From: Gloeothece verrucosa PCC 7822
GTDB taxonomy: Bacteria > Cyanobacteriota > Cyanobacteriia > Cyanobacteriales > Microcystaceae
NCBI RefSeq assembly: GCF_000147335.1
Contig: NC_014533.1
Coordinates: forward strand, 806,001 to 870,000
Length of the DNA stretch: 64,000 bases
Direction: 5' to 3'
In this document: positions 7,963 to 16,706 of the stretch, in pieces
Layout of the letters: each line of letters opens with the position of its first letter
Numbering within the stretch: position 1 is the first letter of the stretch
The notes under the pieces: generated by a model
The model's input: only the letters and a program-made list of their open reading frames with translations
Database searches by the model: none
Told to the model about the DNA's origin: nothing
Translations under genes and position numbers: made by a program

Positions 7963-10166
7963 CCTACTTGGACTGGAACTCTATAAAGTCTGTCTGAACC
8001 CAATCTTCTCCAAAAGTGGCACATACCGGGAACTATTACTTTAACGACTTTTAAGCCAATGTCTGGGCGAGTCTGATCCAATACCAGCATTTCCATACCC
8101 TTAGCTTCGACCAATTGTTGACAAGTTCTAACATCATCGAGCAAGTCATTACTCCAAACTTGAGGATAGTCTCTCCATGTTTTGGCTTTTAATTGCGGGT
8201 CTGGAGCTAAATAGGGTTGATTTTTAATGGTTGCAGTTTTCCACCAGTTCAAGGCCAAAGGTTCACTGTAGACGGGGTATCGGGTGCTACCATCTGCATT
8301 AGCCGTTCCTACGTTCATCAAGTTTTGGTTGACTTCAGTTAAAGCCCTGCTAATGGCTATTTTTGGCTCTAAATGCGCTCCGAAACCATATATAATATCT
8401 TCTATCTCTTGATCTATTCTGCGGCTGATAGCAGCGAAAGCAGGTATGTTAAAATCGCTGGTAATGTCTAAAACCCAAAGGTCACGCTTGAGAATCTGGT
8501 AATAGTGTTTTAAGTTTTGAAAATAGGGTTCTTCAAAGCTCTCTAAATTTACTTCTGGTTTTTTAATGCGATTATACCACCATAAGGCTACACAATCGCG
8601 CTCAACTAATTCCATGAAACCTTGTAGGATAGCTTCTTCTAAGGTATTGCCAGCCGCACAGCCGTTGGAGTCTGCCCAGCAATCAGGTTTAGGGGGTTTG
8701 GGATACCCGAAATAGCAATAAGCTGTGGGTAAATATCTAAATTCTTGATGGGTTAAAGACCAAACGGGAGTCCAATCAATGCTTCTCCCTTCATCAAAGG
8801 GATAGGGAATCTTTTCACAGTAACTCGGATGAGTAGCATTCCACGCTTCCCAGTTTTTATATTGTTCTGGACTGAAGTTCATACAGGCATTGGGGTGAAT
8901 GGCTTTATCCCGCAATTGTTGGTAACTTTTCTTTTCTCTGGGTTCGTCTCCTTGAAAAACGCCAGAATATCGCTCTATCCCTTCGCCTAGTCCACTTACC
9001 TGCGCTTGCAAGTCTGTTTTTCCCTTACCAGAACTTATCCCGCCTAAATTTTTCCGTAAGTCGTCAAAACTATCAAACATTGTAGCATAATGGTGTTCTA
9101 CCCTATAAATGTGAGTAAAATCCTTCGAGTTAAGGGATATTTTTTTTAAATTTCGGATTACTCCAGTCAGGGGACTAATATGGTGTTGATATTTTTTGAG
9201 GGTTTCTTCTGGGGGACAATGACGATGTCCACCATCTGTAGTAAAAGTTTTTTGCCGGCTTCCTAAGATAATAGACAGAGGTTTTGTCATTAAGGAAGGA
9301 TCTCCGCAGCAGGGACACTGAGGGCGCTTGGTCAGGACGTGGTGTTTAGTGTTTAGAGAGAAAGTGTCATAGGTCAGTAGTCTCCCTTCTAACCCTTCGT
9401 TTCTTCCTCGAACAATCCACTTGAAAATTTCGGTGGCTGCTATATTCAAGGCTATCTGCTCGGTTGAAGGGAGAGAAGCTAACGGGGGCATTGAAGAAGT
9501 TTTTTGCCGCTTCTGGAGAAAGCTTTCAATGGGTTTATTTCCTCTAATTCGTTGGGCCAGACATTCCCAACAGCCGGTTTTTCCTGGCTGAAATATCGGC
9601 CCTATCCAAAGAAGGGTTTCTAGTGGCTTAATCAACATCCAAGGGCGTGAATGTTTAATCTTTTGCTGATTAATGATATCAAGCTCGTTACAGAGGTAGT
9701 CATCGGCTAAGATAACTTCTAGCTCTCCATTCTCATCGTTCGAAACGGCTATCTGTAAGGTTTGAAGGATAGAAATTAGCGCTGATGCAGGAACAGAGCC
9801 AATAGATTTAACTGCTACCTTTGTGGCTTCTAATTTGTTTTGAACTTCCCTTAAATTTAAGTTTAAACCATCGCAAAAAACTGCCCAATTGGATAAAAAA
9901 TAATCTTGATTCTCGACAATGTAGCCTTTTTTTTCTAAATCCATTAGGATATAGTAAACATAGCTACTAGGGATGGGATTGGGCGAATTATTTTGCACGA
10001 GTTGAATAATTTCGTCAACTGTACGGTGACCATCAATTAAGGGAATTATTAACTGATAGAGGTGGCCTTCAAGTAAACTCGAAGCTCTCTCAGATAAAAG
10101 CAAAATTTTATCTTGTTCAGTTGTTTCAAATTTTAAACTAACCCTCAAACTCGGCTTATTAAGCAC
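7905..10166 (-). CDS. TOMM cyclodehydratase: fused E1-like leader-binding and YcaO domains (copy 1)
   Basis: The 753-residue protein has the architecture of fused RiPP cyclodehydratases (TruD/PatD-like). An N-terminal leader-binding/E1-like half (about 1-320) carries the zinc-type Cys pairs CWEC and CPCC. It is followed by a YcaO half with the ATP-site motifs GKGKTDLQAQVSGLGEGIER and GCAAGNTLEEAILQGFMEL, then VERD. Such enzymes use ATP to turn Cys/Ser/Thr of a precursor peptide into azolines. The C-terminus ends FWSIWI and lacks the proline-rich tail of many YcaO proteins. A close paralogue lies at 16707-19013. The next gene upstream (10201-10902) and a SagB dehydrogenase fit a thiazole/oxazole cluster. 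The start is the ATG before LNKPSLRVSLKF. Confidence 0.85.
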   Translation of the reverse strand: MLNKPSLRVSLKFETTEQDKILLLSERASSLLEGHLYQLIIPLIDGHRTVDEIIQLVQNNSPNPIPSSYVYYILMDLEKKGYIVENQDYFLSNWAVFCDGLNLNLREVQNKLEATKVAVKSIGSVPASALISILQTLQIAVSNDENGELEVILADDYLCNELDIINQQKIKHSRPWMLIKPLETLLWIGPIFQPGKTGCWECLAQRIRGNKPIESFLQKRQKTSSMPPLASLPSTEQIALNIAATEIFKWIVRGRNEGLEGRLLTYDTFSLNTKHHVLTKRPQCPCCGDPSLMTKPLSIILGSRQKTFTTDGGHRHCPPEETLKKYQHHISPLTGVIRNLKKISLNSKDFTHIYRVEHHYATMFDSFDDLRKNLGGISSGKGKTDLQAQVSGLGEGIERYSGVFQGDEPREKKSYQQLRDKAIHPNACMNFSPEQYKNWEAWNATHPSYCEKIPYPFDEGRSIDWTPVWSLTHQEFRYLPTAYCYFGYPKPPKPDCWADSNGCAAGNTLEEAILQGFMELVERDCVALWWYNRIKKPEVNLESFEEPYFQNLKHYYQILKRDLWVLDITSDFNIPAFAAISRRIDQEIEDIIYGFGAHLEPKIAISRALTEVNQNLMNVGTANADGSTRYPVYSEPLALNWWKTATIKNQPYLAPDPQLKAKTWRDYPQVWSNDLLDDVRTCQQLVEAKGMEMLVLDQTRPDIGLKVVKVIVPGMCHFWRRLGSDRLYRVPVQVGWLKEASTENQLNFWSIWI

Positions 10167-10200
10167 ATTACCTCACTTTTAGTCTTGATATTTTTGCCAG

Positions 10201-10902
10201 CTATGTACTAGCAGAAATTGGTATGTAAGGATTAAAGTGAGGTGGCGAGTAGCTTGTTGTTTCATTTGCCCAATTTTTTAATTCCTCTTCAGTTACGGTA
10301 AAATCGCTTAGTTCTGGTTTGGGGGGAAGAGAAATAATAACTACAAATCTTGGTTCTCTTGTCGGATTTTCCGTTCCGAAGAAGTCATAAAATATACCTT
10401 CTTCCCCTAAATATGGGTTTACCTTGGAATAAAAAAGATTAACGTATTCTTGTGTAAAAGCATAGGGAACAGCATTCTTAGTCAATTGTTCATAAACCTT
10501 TTTCAATGTTATTGATGGAATCTCAAACTCAAGTTTTTGGCCAATAGAGTTTATATTTTTATCCTGGTTATTTCCTAGTAGCAAGGCTGATATTGCATCG
10601 CTTCCCTCCAGAGTGTTAGTAAATGCTTGATATTTAAGTACGGAATTAAAAGCTTTTTTGAGTGTTTGCTCATCTAGCGATGTTCCTATTGATGAAGACC
10701 ACATCCAAGCTATAAGTTGGGACAACTGTTTGCACGCAGTTTTTAGCTGCGTGGGAAAGTCGCCAAGAAATGAATTTTCCTTAGCAATGCCCCCGAATGC
10801 TTCTAGCATTTTATTTACGTTTACGTTAGAATCAGTTAAATCCGATTCTTCCAAATTTAACTTCGCTATTGCTTTTGCCGTCAAGAAGCTTGATTCATTC
10901 AT
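10201..10902 (-). CDS. Unknown protein between YcaO and SagB; possible large RiPP precursor
   Basis: The 233-residue protein has no family I recognise. The first 170 residues look helical and soluble; near the end comes VVIISLPPKPELSDFTVTEEELKNW, then a low-complexity tail TTSYSPPHFNPYIPISAST. Genes immediately before a YcaO gene are often precursors, and a leader-like acidic segment followed by a Ser/Thr-rich tail is compatible with an azole precursor. However there is no Cys in the tail and no GG-type cleavage site, and at 233 aa it is long for a precursor except in the nitrile-hydratase-leader class. It lies 34 bp upstream of the YcaO start, so the two are probably cotranscribed. Precursor status is inference. 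Confidence 0.6.
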   Translation of the reverse strand: MNESSFLTAKAIAKLNLEESDLTDSNVNVNKMLEAFGGIAKENSFLGDFPTQLKTACKQLSQLIAWMWSSSIGTSLDEQTLKKAFNSVLKYQAFTNTLEGSDAISALLLGNNQDKNINSIGQKLEFEIPSITLKKVYEQLTKNAVPYAFTQEYVNLFYSKVNPYLGEEGIFYDFFGTENPTREPRFVVIISLPPKPELSDFTVTEEELKNWANETTSYSPPHFNPYIPISAST

Positions 10903-11041
10903 GATTTTATTTCTTTGTAAGAAAAAAATTATATAATCGTTATTATACTATTAGATATAATTTTAAATCAATCATACAAGCAAAAATTTTATCAATACTT
11001 AATTTTTTTTTGAGTAGGTAATTCTAATAGAACTTTTTGCC

Positions 11042-12457
11042 CTAATAGCTAGGCTTGCTCCCTAAAACAAATTCTCCGACGGACGATTCAACATAGCTAT
11101 AGATGTCTGCTGCAATAGCGAATAATTCGGTATTGCCAGTGCCCAAAGCACAAGGGGCTAAATTCATAGCCGTTGCCACCAAATACATCGTTTGATACAA
11201 AACGCCAACATTTTTTAGAATTAGGCTATAAGCCATAGATTCGTAGAGCCAGGAAACTCTGGCAAATCGGGCGGTAATAATGATTAAAACTTGAGGAGAG
11301 GTCTGTAGTGGAACAGCCAATTTTGCATCTTCTACAAGTTTTTCTAAGTGAGAATTAATCTTTGACATTCTGCCTAATTGATGTTCTTTTGGGTAATAAT
11401 AATAAAAACCCGGCTCAATTCCTTTACAGCTTGTAATGACTAGATAAAGCTCTAACTCATAACAGCTTCCGCCACTGGGATAAGGGCGATTGCTACATTC
11501 TCGATTGTCTTTGGCAAAAATACTTTTAACTCTGGCACAACGATAAAGAAACTCTCCTACTTGCTCGGCTGATAATGGCTTTTCTCCGTAATGTCTGATA
11601 GATTCCCGTTCTTCCAAGACTAGAGAAAAAGAATAATCATTTTCTTTAATTATTTCTAGGTCTGGTTTATACAAATCTATCCGCTCGTTTAAAGTTATTT
11701 GTTTAATGACAGGAAGAGATTCGAACTTATTACAAAAATGATAGGTTTTTCCGACAGGATTTAAATGTCTTCCTCTTCTACTTTTAAAATGGAACAGAAG
11801 ATCGTGGAATTCCCATTGATCTAAAACTTCGCTATTTTCTTGTCCGAGAATCGCACCATTTTTGACTTCATAGATCATTTCAGCAGTCAATAAAAAAACT
11901 AATAATACTTGCACATTTTCTGCTAAAAGTCCAGGTATTATAGAAGAAAGTTCTTGAACATTTCGAGGTTTAGTCATTTCAGCAATGAGAGCTATTCCTC
12001 GCCAGTCAGCTAACAAAATTTGTGCAGAAGACAAGGGAGATTCTAGAATCATTTGCTCGTTTTCTTTATGCAAATAAGCAAAGCGAGAGAGAATATATTC
12101 TTTATTTGGTTCTAATTCATTAAACCGAAGCTGGCAAGCTGGCGAACAAGGAATAATTGTTGCTAGAGGCAACCCGTTAATAGATATTGTATGGCAGATG
12201 AGTCCAAGATGAATAAATTTTTCAAGATAATAAAAAAATGTTGTCAGTTCAGAAAAACCATCTTTTGCTAGTATAACTTCACTCAGACGATCACGGGTCG
12301 CACCTTCAGCAAGCAAGATTTCTAGTGCAGCAATCTCGCCCGATGACAGAGGGGGCAGTTTCAAGCTTATATCTACTGCAAAAAGAACATATTCTGCTTC
12401 AAGTTTTTGCTTTAGAGAAACATCTTTTCTAAATGAAAGAAATAAGGAGTAGGACAT
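11042..12457 (-). CDS. SagB-type azoline dehydrogenase (nitroreductase family)
   Basis: This 471-residue protein has a long N-terminal part and a C-terminal FMN-dependent nitroreductase-like domain of the SagB/ThcOx group. Signatures are RESIRHYG followed by PLSAEQ, YPSGGSCYELELYLV, PGFYYYYPKEHQLG, and NVGVLYQTMYLVATAMNLAP with CALGTGN. In TOMM pathways the flavoprotein oxidises azolines made by the YcaO cyclodehydratase to azoles. It sits between the CxxCH protein and the candidate precursor, all on the minus strand, with 27 bp to the gene upstream. The N-terminal half may help bind the precursor. Confidence 0.85.
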   Translation of the reverse strand: MSYSLFLSFRKDVSLKQKLEAEYVLFAVDISLKLPPLSSGEIAALEILLAEGATRDRLSEVILAKDGFSELTTFFYYLEKFIHLGLICHTISINGLPLATIIPCSPACQLRFNELEPNKEYILSRFAYLHKENEQMILESPLSSAQILLADWRGIALIAEMTKPRNVQELSSIIPGLLAENVQVLLVFLLTAEMIYEVKNGAILGQENSEVLDQWEFHDLLFHFKSRRGRHLNPVGKTYHFCNKFESLPVIKQITLNERIDLYKPDLEIIKENDYSFSLVLEERESIRHYGEKPLSAEQVGEFLYRCARVKSIFAKDNRECSNRPYPSGGSCYELELYLVITSCKGIEPGFYYYYPKEHQLGRMSKINSHLEKLVEDAKLAVPLQTSPQVLIIITARFARVSWLYESMAYSLILKNVGVLYQTMYLVATAMNLAPCALGTGNTELFAIAADIYSYVESSVGEFVLGSKPSY

Positions 12458-12484
12458 GATTTTTCTGAAAATTAGAGAGTATAA

Positions 12485-13912
12485 CTAGGAATCGGGACAA
12501 TGATAATTGCTCCAACGTTGGGCATTGTACTTAAAGAGATAACTAAAGTCAGTATGAATATCAATATTTTTTTCTATGGTTACTTTGGCATTAGAATGGC
12601 AAGCTAAACAAGATTGGTCTTCTTCATGAACATAAGTTTCTATTGCTGAGTTGGCTAAATAATTTGGAATTGGTTGATATTGCCATTGAACGCTAATAGC
12701 CCCCCTCATTTGGTAATTCTTCCAAACAGTCTCCTTAAGTTCAGGAAGTTCAGGGAATAATGTCGCAAGCTGGAATTTGTCGTCCAAGAAATTAGTCATG
12801 CTTAGATTCTCTTCTCGCACGACTTGGGTGGGACGTTGTGGTTTTCCGTCTTGGTCTACAGCAGAAGGCGATTGCTTTACATTGAAATAATAGGGGGTCT
12901 TAATAGGTGTATTACAATTTCCTGGAAGGCACCCAATTAACGGGTCGTACAAAGTATATTTTTGATCTTGTGTTAGATTAATATTATCCGGGACTGAGGG
13001 GCTATTGCTTATATGTTCAAAAGTAGCCCATACCCATTGGGGTTTCTTGTTTCTTAAACCGTCAATAGGCACTTTATAGGCAATATGAAAGCCAATTAAA
13101 CCTAACTTTAACTTTACTGGAGTGTCCACAGGCGTGTTTTCTGAAAGAACAGATTTAGGATTATATACTTTATCTTTGGGAATAATAACCGTTCGCTTGA
13201 CGGTATAATAAGTGCTTTCATCGATTTCTTGGCCTGAATCCGTTGAATTATTGATGTAGCTTAAAATTCGCCAAGCAGTTTTGATTTCTAGTGGATACCC
13301 AGATGTATTATCGGCTGCAAACTTTAAAGAATCCTGAATTTTTTCTAAACATTGAATGTTATACCAATGGTTGGTAATAATTTGGTTTGCTTCACTTTTG
13401 TTGAGCCGAATATCATATATAATATAATTATGTGTTTGGTCAATTAAGGGGTATCCTATCGGCTCTAAAAATGAATCTGCTAAACCAGGTTCATTTTCTG
13501 ATAGCCTTTGTCCCTTAGAGAGCAGAAGAAGAATTTCTCCATCTAATTTTAATGGTGAATTCAATGGTTGTTGAGCGGGACTAAATACTTCCTCGGGACG
13601 CTGATAAAACTCCCATTGTCTTGGAGCATCTGGATTATCCCACAAGTGTTCAAGTGGTTTGCCTTGTCCATCTGTTGGCCAATTAAGAGCTAAGAATGTT
13701 TGCCACGCAAAAGGTATAAGGCACGCCATATCAGAAGTGCTACATCCGTTAACTATCGTGGGTAGAGTAGAATTTAATTCTGGCGTGGATAGATTAGAAT
13801 TTAATTCTGGCGGTTTTGGATTCGCTACCACTTTCAAATTAATTCCTAACCCTACTACAATCACTATACAAATTGCTATCAAACCTAAAATTAAACGCTT
13901 TATTTTATTCAT
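12485..13912 (-). CDS. Membrane-anchored or exported protein with one CxxCH haem-binding motif
   Basis: The 475-residue protein begins with a signal/anchor helix (LILGLIAICIVIVVGLGI) and then has AWQTFLALNWP, a motif seen in a poorly characterised c-type cytochrome-like family. Near the C-terminus EEDQSCLACHSNAKV gives one CxxCH haem c site. A periplasmic or lumenal redox protein is therefore likely. It lies 27 bp upstream of the SagB-type dehydrogenase gene on the same strand. A link to azoline oxidation (electron acceptor) is possible but unproven; it could equally be an unrelated passenger. Confidence 0.65.
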   Translation of the reverse strand: MNKIKRLILGLIAICIVIVVGLGINLKVVANPKPPELNSNLSTPELNSTLPTIVNGCSTSDMACLIPFAWQTFLALNWPTDGQGKPLEHLWDNPDAPRQWEFYQRPEEVFSPAQQPLNSPLKLDGEILLLLSKGQRLSENEPGLADSFLEPIGYPLIDQTHNYIIYDIRLNKSEANQIITNHWYNIQCLEKIQDSLKFAADNTSGYPLEIKTAWRILSYINNSTDSGQEIDESTYYTVKRTVIIPKDKVYNPKSVLSENTPVDTPVKLKLGLIGFHIAYKVPIDGLRNKKPQWVWATFEHISNSPSVPDNINLTQDQKYTLYDPLIGCLPGNCNTPIKTPYYFNVKQSPSAVDQDGKPQRPTQVVREENLSMTNFLDDKFQLATLFPELPELKETVWKNYQMRGAISVQWQYQPIPNYLANSAIETYVHEEDQSCLACHSNAKVTIEKNIDIHTDFSYLFKYNAQRWSNYHCPDS

Positions 13913-14051
13913 CTCATTACTTATTTAGACTTTCCAAAAGGATAGATATAATAATATTTACAAAACCTTGAGAAACTTTTAGTTAAAATTCTACCTCTAA
14001 ATTCAATTTAGTAAGGATTGCTTATTAACAGCCTCGACTGAAAAAATACGA

Positions 14052-15152
14052 TCACTCTATTGATATTAAACCATAAAACTTTTTAGAATTATACCATAGA
14101 ATTTTTTGAAGAACAGGTTTAGATAATTGTCCTTCAAAAGCGACCATATCAATAACAACATCGGGGTTATGATCCATGTGGGGATAATCAGAGCCAAAAA
14201 TTAAATTATCCGAGCCAATATATTCAATTATTTGAGAAAGATAAGGTTCAGAACGCTCAACGGCAATATAACATTGACGGCGGAAATATTCTGAGGGAAG
14301 TATTTTTACACAATCTTTCACTTCCCAATATAAATTTTTGTATTCCTCATCTAATCGCCATAACCAATAGGGAAGCCAACCACAACCCGACTCCAAAAAC
14401 CCCACTTTAAGCTTAGGATGACGCTCTAAAACCCCTCCTTCAATTAATGTCAACAGAGCCATCATTTGTTCCATCGGGTGAGAACAGGCATGAAGTGCAA
14501 AACGGGTATTAAACCTATCTGCCCCCGTAGTCGGTAAGCGGCTATGAGTACCTTCATGAATGCTCACTGCGATGTTTAACTCTTCGCAAGCTGTCCAAAA
14601 CGGATCATAGGACAAATCGCTCAAAATTCTACCTTTAACGGGATTAGGGCGCAAAAAAACTGCTTTCCAGCCCCAGTTGGCAATGCGGTGTACTTCTTTA
14701 ACCATCTTCTCTGGGTCATGAAAATTAATCGCGCCGACTCCTTTTAAGCGCTCAGGATCATAGCGACAAAATTCTTCGTATAGCCAAGTATTATAAGCAT
14801 CGGTGAACGCCCCTACCACTTCTGCTGGCAAAGTATCGATCGCAAAAAGCCACAGACCACAGGTAGGATAGATAAAGGCAATATCTATCCCCATTTGTAC
14901 CATTGCTTGAACATGGGACTCAGGGTTGTAGCGGTTGAGATAAGCATGAGGATGAGCTTGCATCATCTGCTTATTGCCTTCTTCTTGGACTTGTAAGGAG
15001 ATTTTTTCGGTAATTAGTTCTCCTTTAACTTTCATGTCTCGGGAGGGGGCAAAGTCTTTAAATTTTGAGTCAAGGTATCTTGCCCAGATTTCGGGAGGTT
15101 CAATAACATGGGAATCTGCATCAATAATTTTGTAGCCGTTGATCATAGACAT
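14052..15152 (-). CDS. Amidohydrolase family protein (amidohydrolase_2, TIM barrel)
   Basis: The 366-residue protein starts with IIDADSHVIEPPEIW, the metal-binding N-terminal motif of the amidohydrolase_2 (ACMSD-like) family. It also has SIHEGTH, a conserved HPKLKVGFLESGCGWLPYWLWRLDE block and GSDYPHMD, the usual last metal-site aspartate. Members hydrolyse or decarboxylate diverse substrates, so the reaction cannot be named. It lies in the RiPP region on the same strand; tailoring or protease-like processing is a speculation based on neighbours. Length and motifs are complete. Confidence 0.8.
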   Translation of the reverse strand: MSMINGYKIIDADSHVIEPPEIWARYLDSKFKDFAPSRDMKVKGELITEKISLQVQEEGNKQMMQAHPHAYLNRYNPESHVQAMVQMGIDIAFIYPTCGLWLFAIDTLPAEVVGAFTDAYNTWLYEEFCRYDPERLKGVGAINFHDPEKMVKEVHRIANWGWKAVFLRPNPVKGRILSDLSYDPFWTACEELNIAVSIHEGTHSRLPTTGADRFNTRFALHACSHPMEQMMALLTLIEGGVLERHPKLKVGFLESGCGWLPYWLWRLDEEYKNLYWEVKDCVKILPSEYFRRQCYIAVERSEPYLSQIIEYIGSDNLIFGSDYPHMDHNPDVVIDMVAFEGQLSKPVLQKILWYNSKKFYGLISIE

Positions 15153-15363
15153 TTTTAAAGGAATATCTGAATTTTTGAAGTTATTGTGCTACAAGCTTGC
15201 TTAAATGACCATCGCTGATTTTAAAAATAGAAGGGAATAACGAGAGCGATCGCCTTTTTGAAGTTTTTTAAATTCTCTTTAGTTAAGTAACTTCAATCAG
15301 TTTACTTTGCCAAAAAATTTTAAGGGTTAAGATAAGGTTAAAAAAAAGTCGAAGTCCAACTTA
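15153..15363. other. Intergenic stretch before an IS
   Basis: No gene is seen. It holds one HIP1 octamer (GCGATCGC near 15247) and, at its right end, the TTA that seems to be duplicated on the other side of the inserted element. Confidence 0.4.
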
Positions 15364-15413
15364 GGGACTTGCGTGTAAATACATTACCAGTTAAACTAGA
15401 ATTGTGAACAGGC

Positions 15414-15470
15414 AGTGTCGCTGCGCTAGGCTTCGCCTAACTCCGTGCGTGTAAGCGCACCTCCTATCAA
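15414..15470. repeat. Small GC-rich interspersed repeat
   Basis: A GC-rich block with local inverted repeats (GCTAGGCTTCGCCTAAC, then GTGCGTGTAAGCGCAC) stands out from AT-rich surroundings just before the transposase start. A block of similar composition interrupts the IS630 gene at about 26709-26735. Such blocks are common in cyanobacterial genomes; the exact family is not identified. Confidence 0.35.
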
Positions 15471-15481
15471 AATATTTATAG

Positions 15482-16677
15482 ATGTTAAGCGAAAAAATTA
15501 AGTGTACTCTAAAAGATGCGGCATCATTGCTAACAGGCGTTAAGAAAAGAGCTTTCATGGCACAAGTAGCCAAAGATTATTTTCAATCTTCTGCGCGGAA
15601 AGCTGAAAGTCAATTAGGATGGTCAAGGCAAGCGATAACTACTGGATTAAAAGAATTAGAAACGGGAATCATTTGTGTTAATAATTACCGAGGAAGAGGA
15701 AGAAAAAAAACAGAAAAAATTTTGCTCAACTTAGAAGAAGATATAAAAAGCTTAGTAGAGATATATTCACAAGCCGATCCTAAATTTCAATCAACGTTTG
15801 CTTATGCTAAAATCAGTGCTAGAGCCGTCAGAGAAGCTTTAATTGAAAAAAAAGGATACAGAAACGAAGAGTTACCCTGCCGTCAAACTATTGGAGATAT
15901 TTTAAATCGGATGGGTTATCGTTTAAAAAAACACAAAAAGTCAAACCCCTAAAAAAAATTCCTGAAACGAATGCGATTTTTAATAATGTAGCTCAAGCTA
16001 ATTCATTGGCTGATAATAACCCTAAAACTCTAAGAATTTCCCTTGATTCTAAAGCTAAGGTAAAAATCGGTAATTTGTCAAGAGAAGGAAAAAGTAGAAT
16101 GATTGAGCCACTCAAAGCGGATGACCACGATCACCAATGGTCTGAGGTTTTAGTTCCTTTAGGAATTCTCGACGTTAGTGGCGATAAATTTTCTATATAT
16201 TTTGGGACTTCAGCCGAGACCCCCGATTTTATTGTCGACTGTTTAGCCAGATGGTGGCAGGACAATAAAAGCTTATATTTGGGGATAGAAGAGTTAGTAA
16301 TCAATCTAGATAATGGCATAGCACAGCGTAGTAATAGAAGCCAATTTATTAAAAGAATAGTTCAATTTTGTTGACAAACACAATTAAGGGTTCGTTTAAT
16401 TTATTATCCACCTTATCATAGTAAGTATAATCCAGTGGAGCGATGCTGGGCAATTTTAGAGAACTACTGGAATGGAGCAATTTTAGACTCAAGAGAAGCG
16501 GCCTTGTCTTGGGCATCTAATATGACTTGGAAAGGAAATCACCCTCAGATACATTTAATAGAAAAAACTTATGAAAAAGGTGTAACAGTGAAATCCCCTG
16601 AGTTGAAAATTTTTCAACAATTCTGGCAATCCTCTGAAAGTTTGCCCAAGTGGGATGTGACTATTGTTCCTCCCTAA
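15482..16677 (+). pseudogene. ISAzo13 family transposase in broken frames
   Basis: The frame from 15482 (DAASLLTGVKKRAFMAQVAKDY, GWSRQAITTGLKELE, ARAVREALIEKKGY) stops at 15952. An alternative frame continues as LKKIPETNAIFNNV, ISLDSKAKVKIGNLSREGKS, then YPPYHSKYNPVERCWAILENYWNGA. The first break lies at an A7 run (15925-15931) that reads A AAA AAA in frame, so a -1 ribosomal frameshift could in principle join the two frames. Near 16372 a TGA plus two compensating one-base changes are needed to restore 'FVDKH-LRVRLIYYPPYHS', which argues for decay. The final piece ends WDVTIVPP. Confidence 0.7.
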
Positions 16678-16706
16678 ATTGGGTATGTTATTTTAACGCA
16701 AGTCCC

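Larger units (their letters stand above)
15364..16706. mobile_element. ISAzo13-like insertion sequence, inactive
   Basis: The ends read GGGACTTGCGT at the left (15364) and its inverted copy CGCAAGTCCC at the right (16697-16706). Both are flanked by TTA (15361-15363, 16707-16709), consistent with a short target duplication. The right-hand TTA is also the stop codon (TAA) of the second YcaO gene. The transposase inside is frame-broken. Confidence 0.7.

Noticed and set aside
10658..10936. Plus-strand frame opposite the candidate precursor
   Set aside because: Antisense shadow with no family features; the minus-strand frame has better context.
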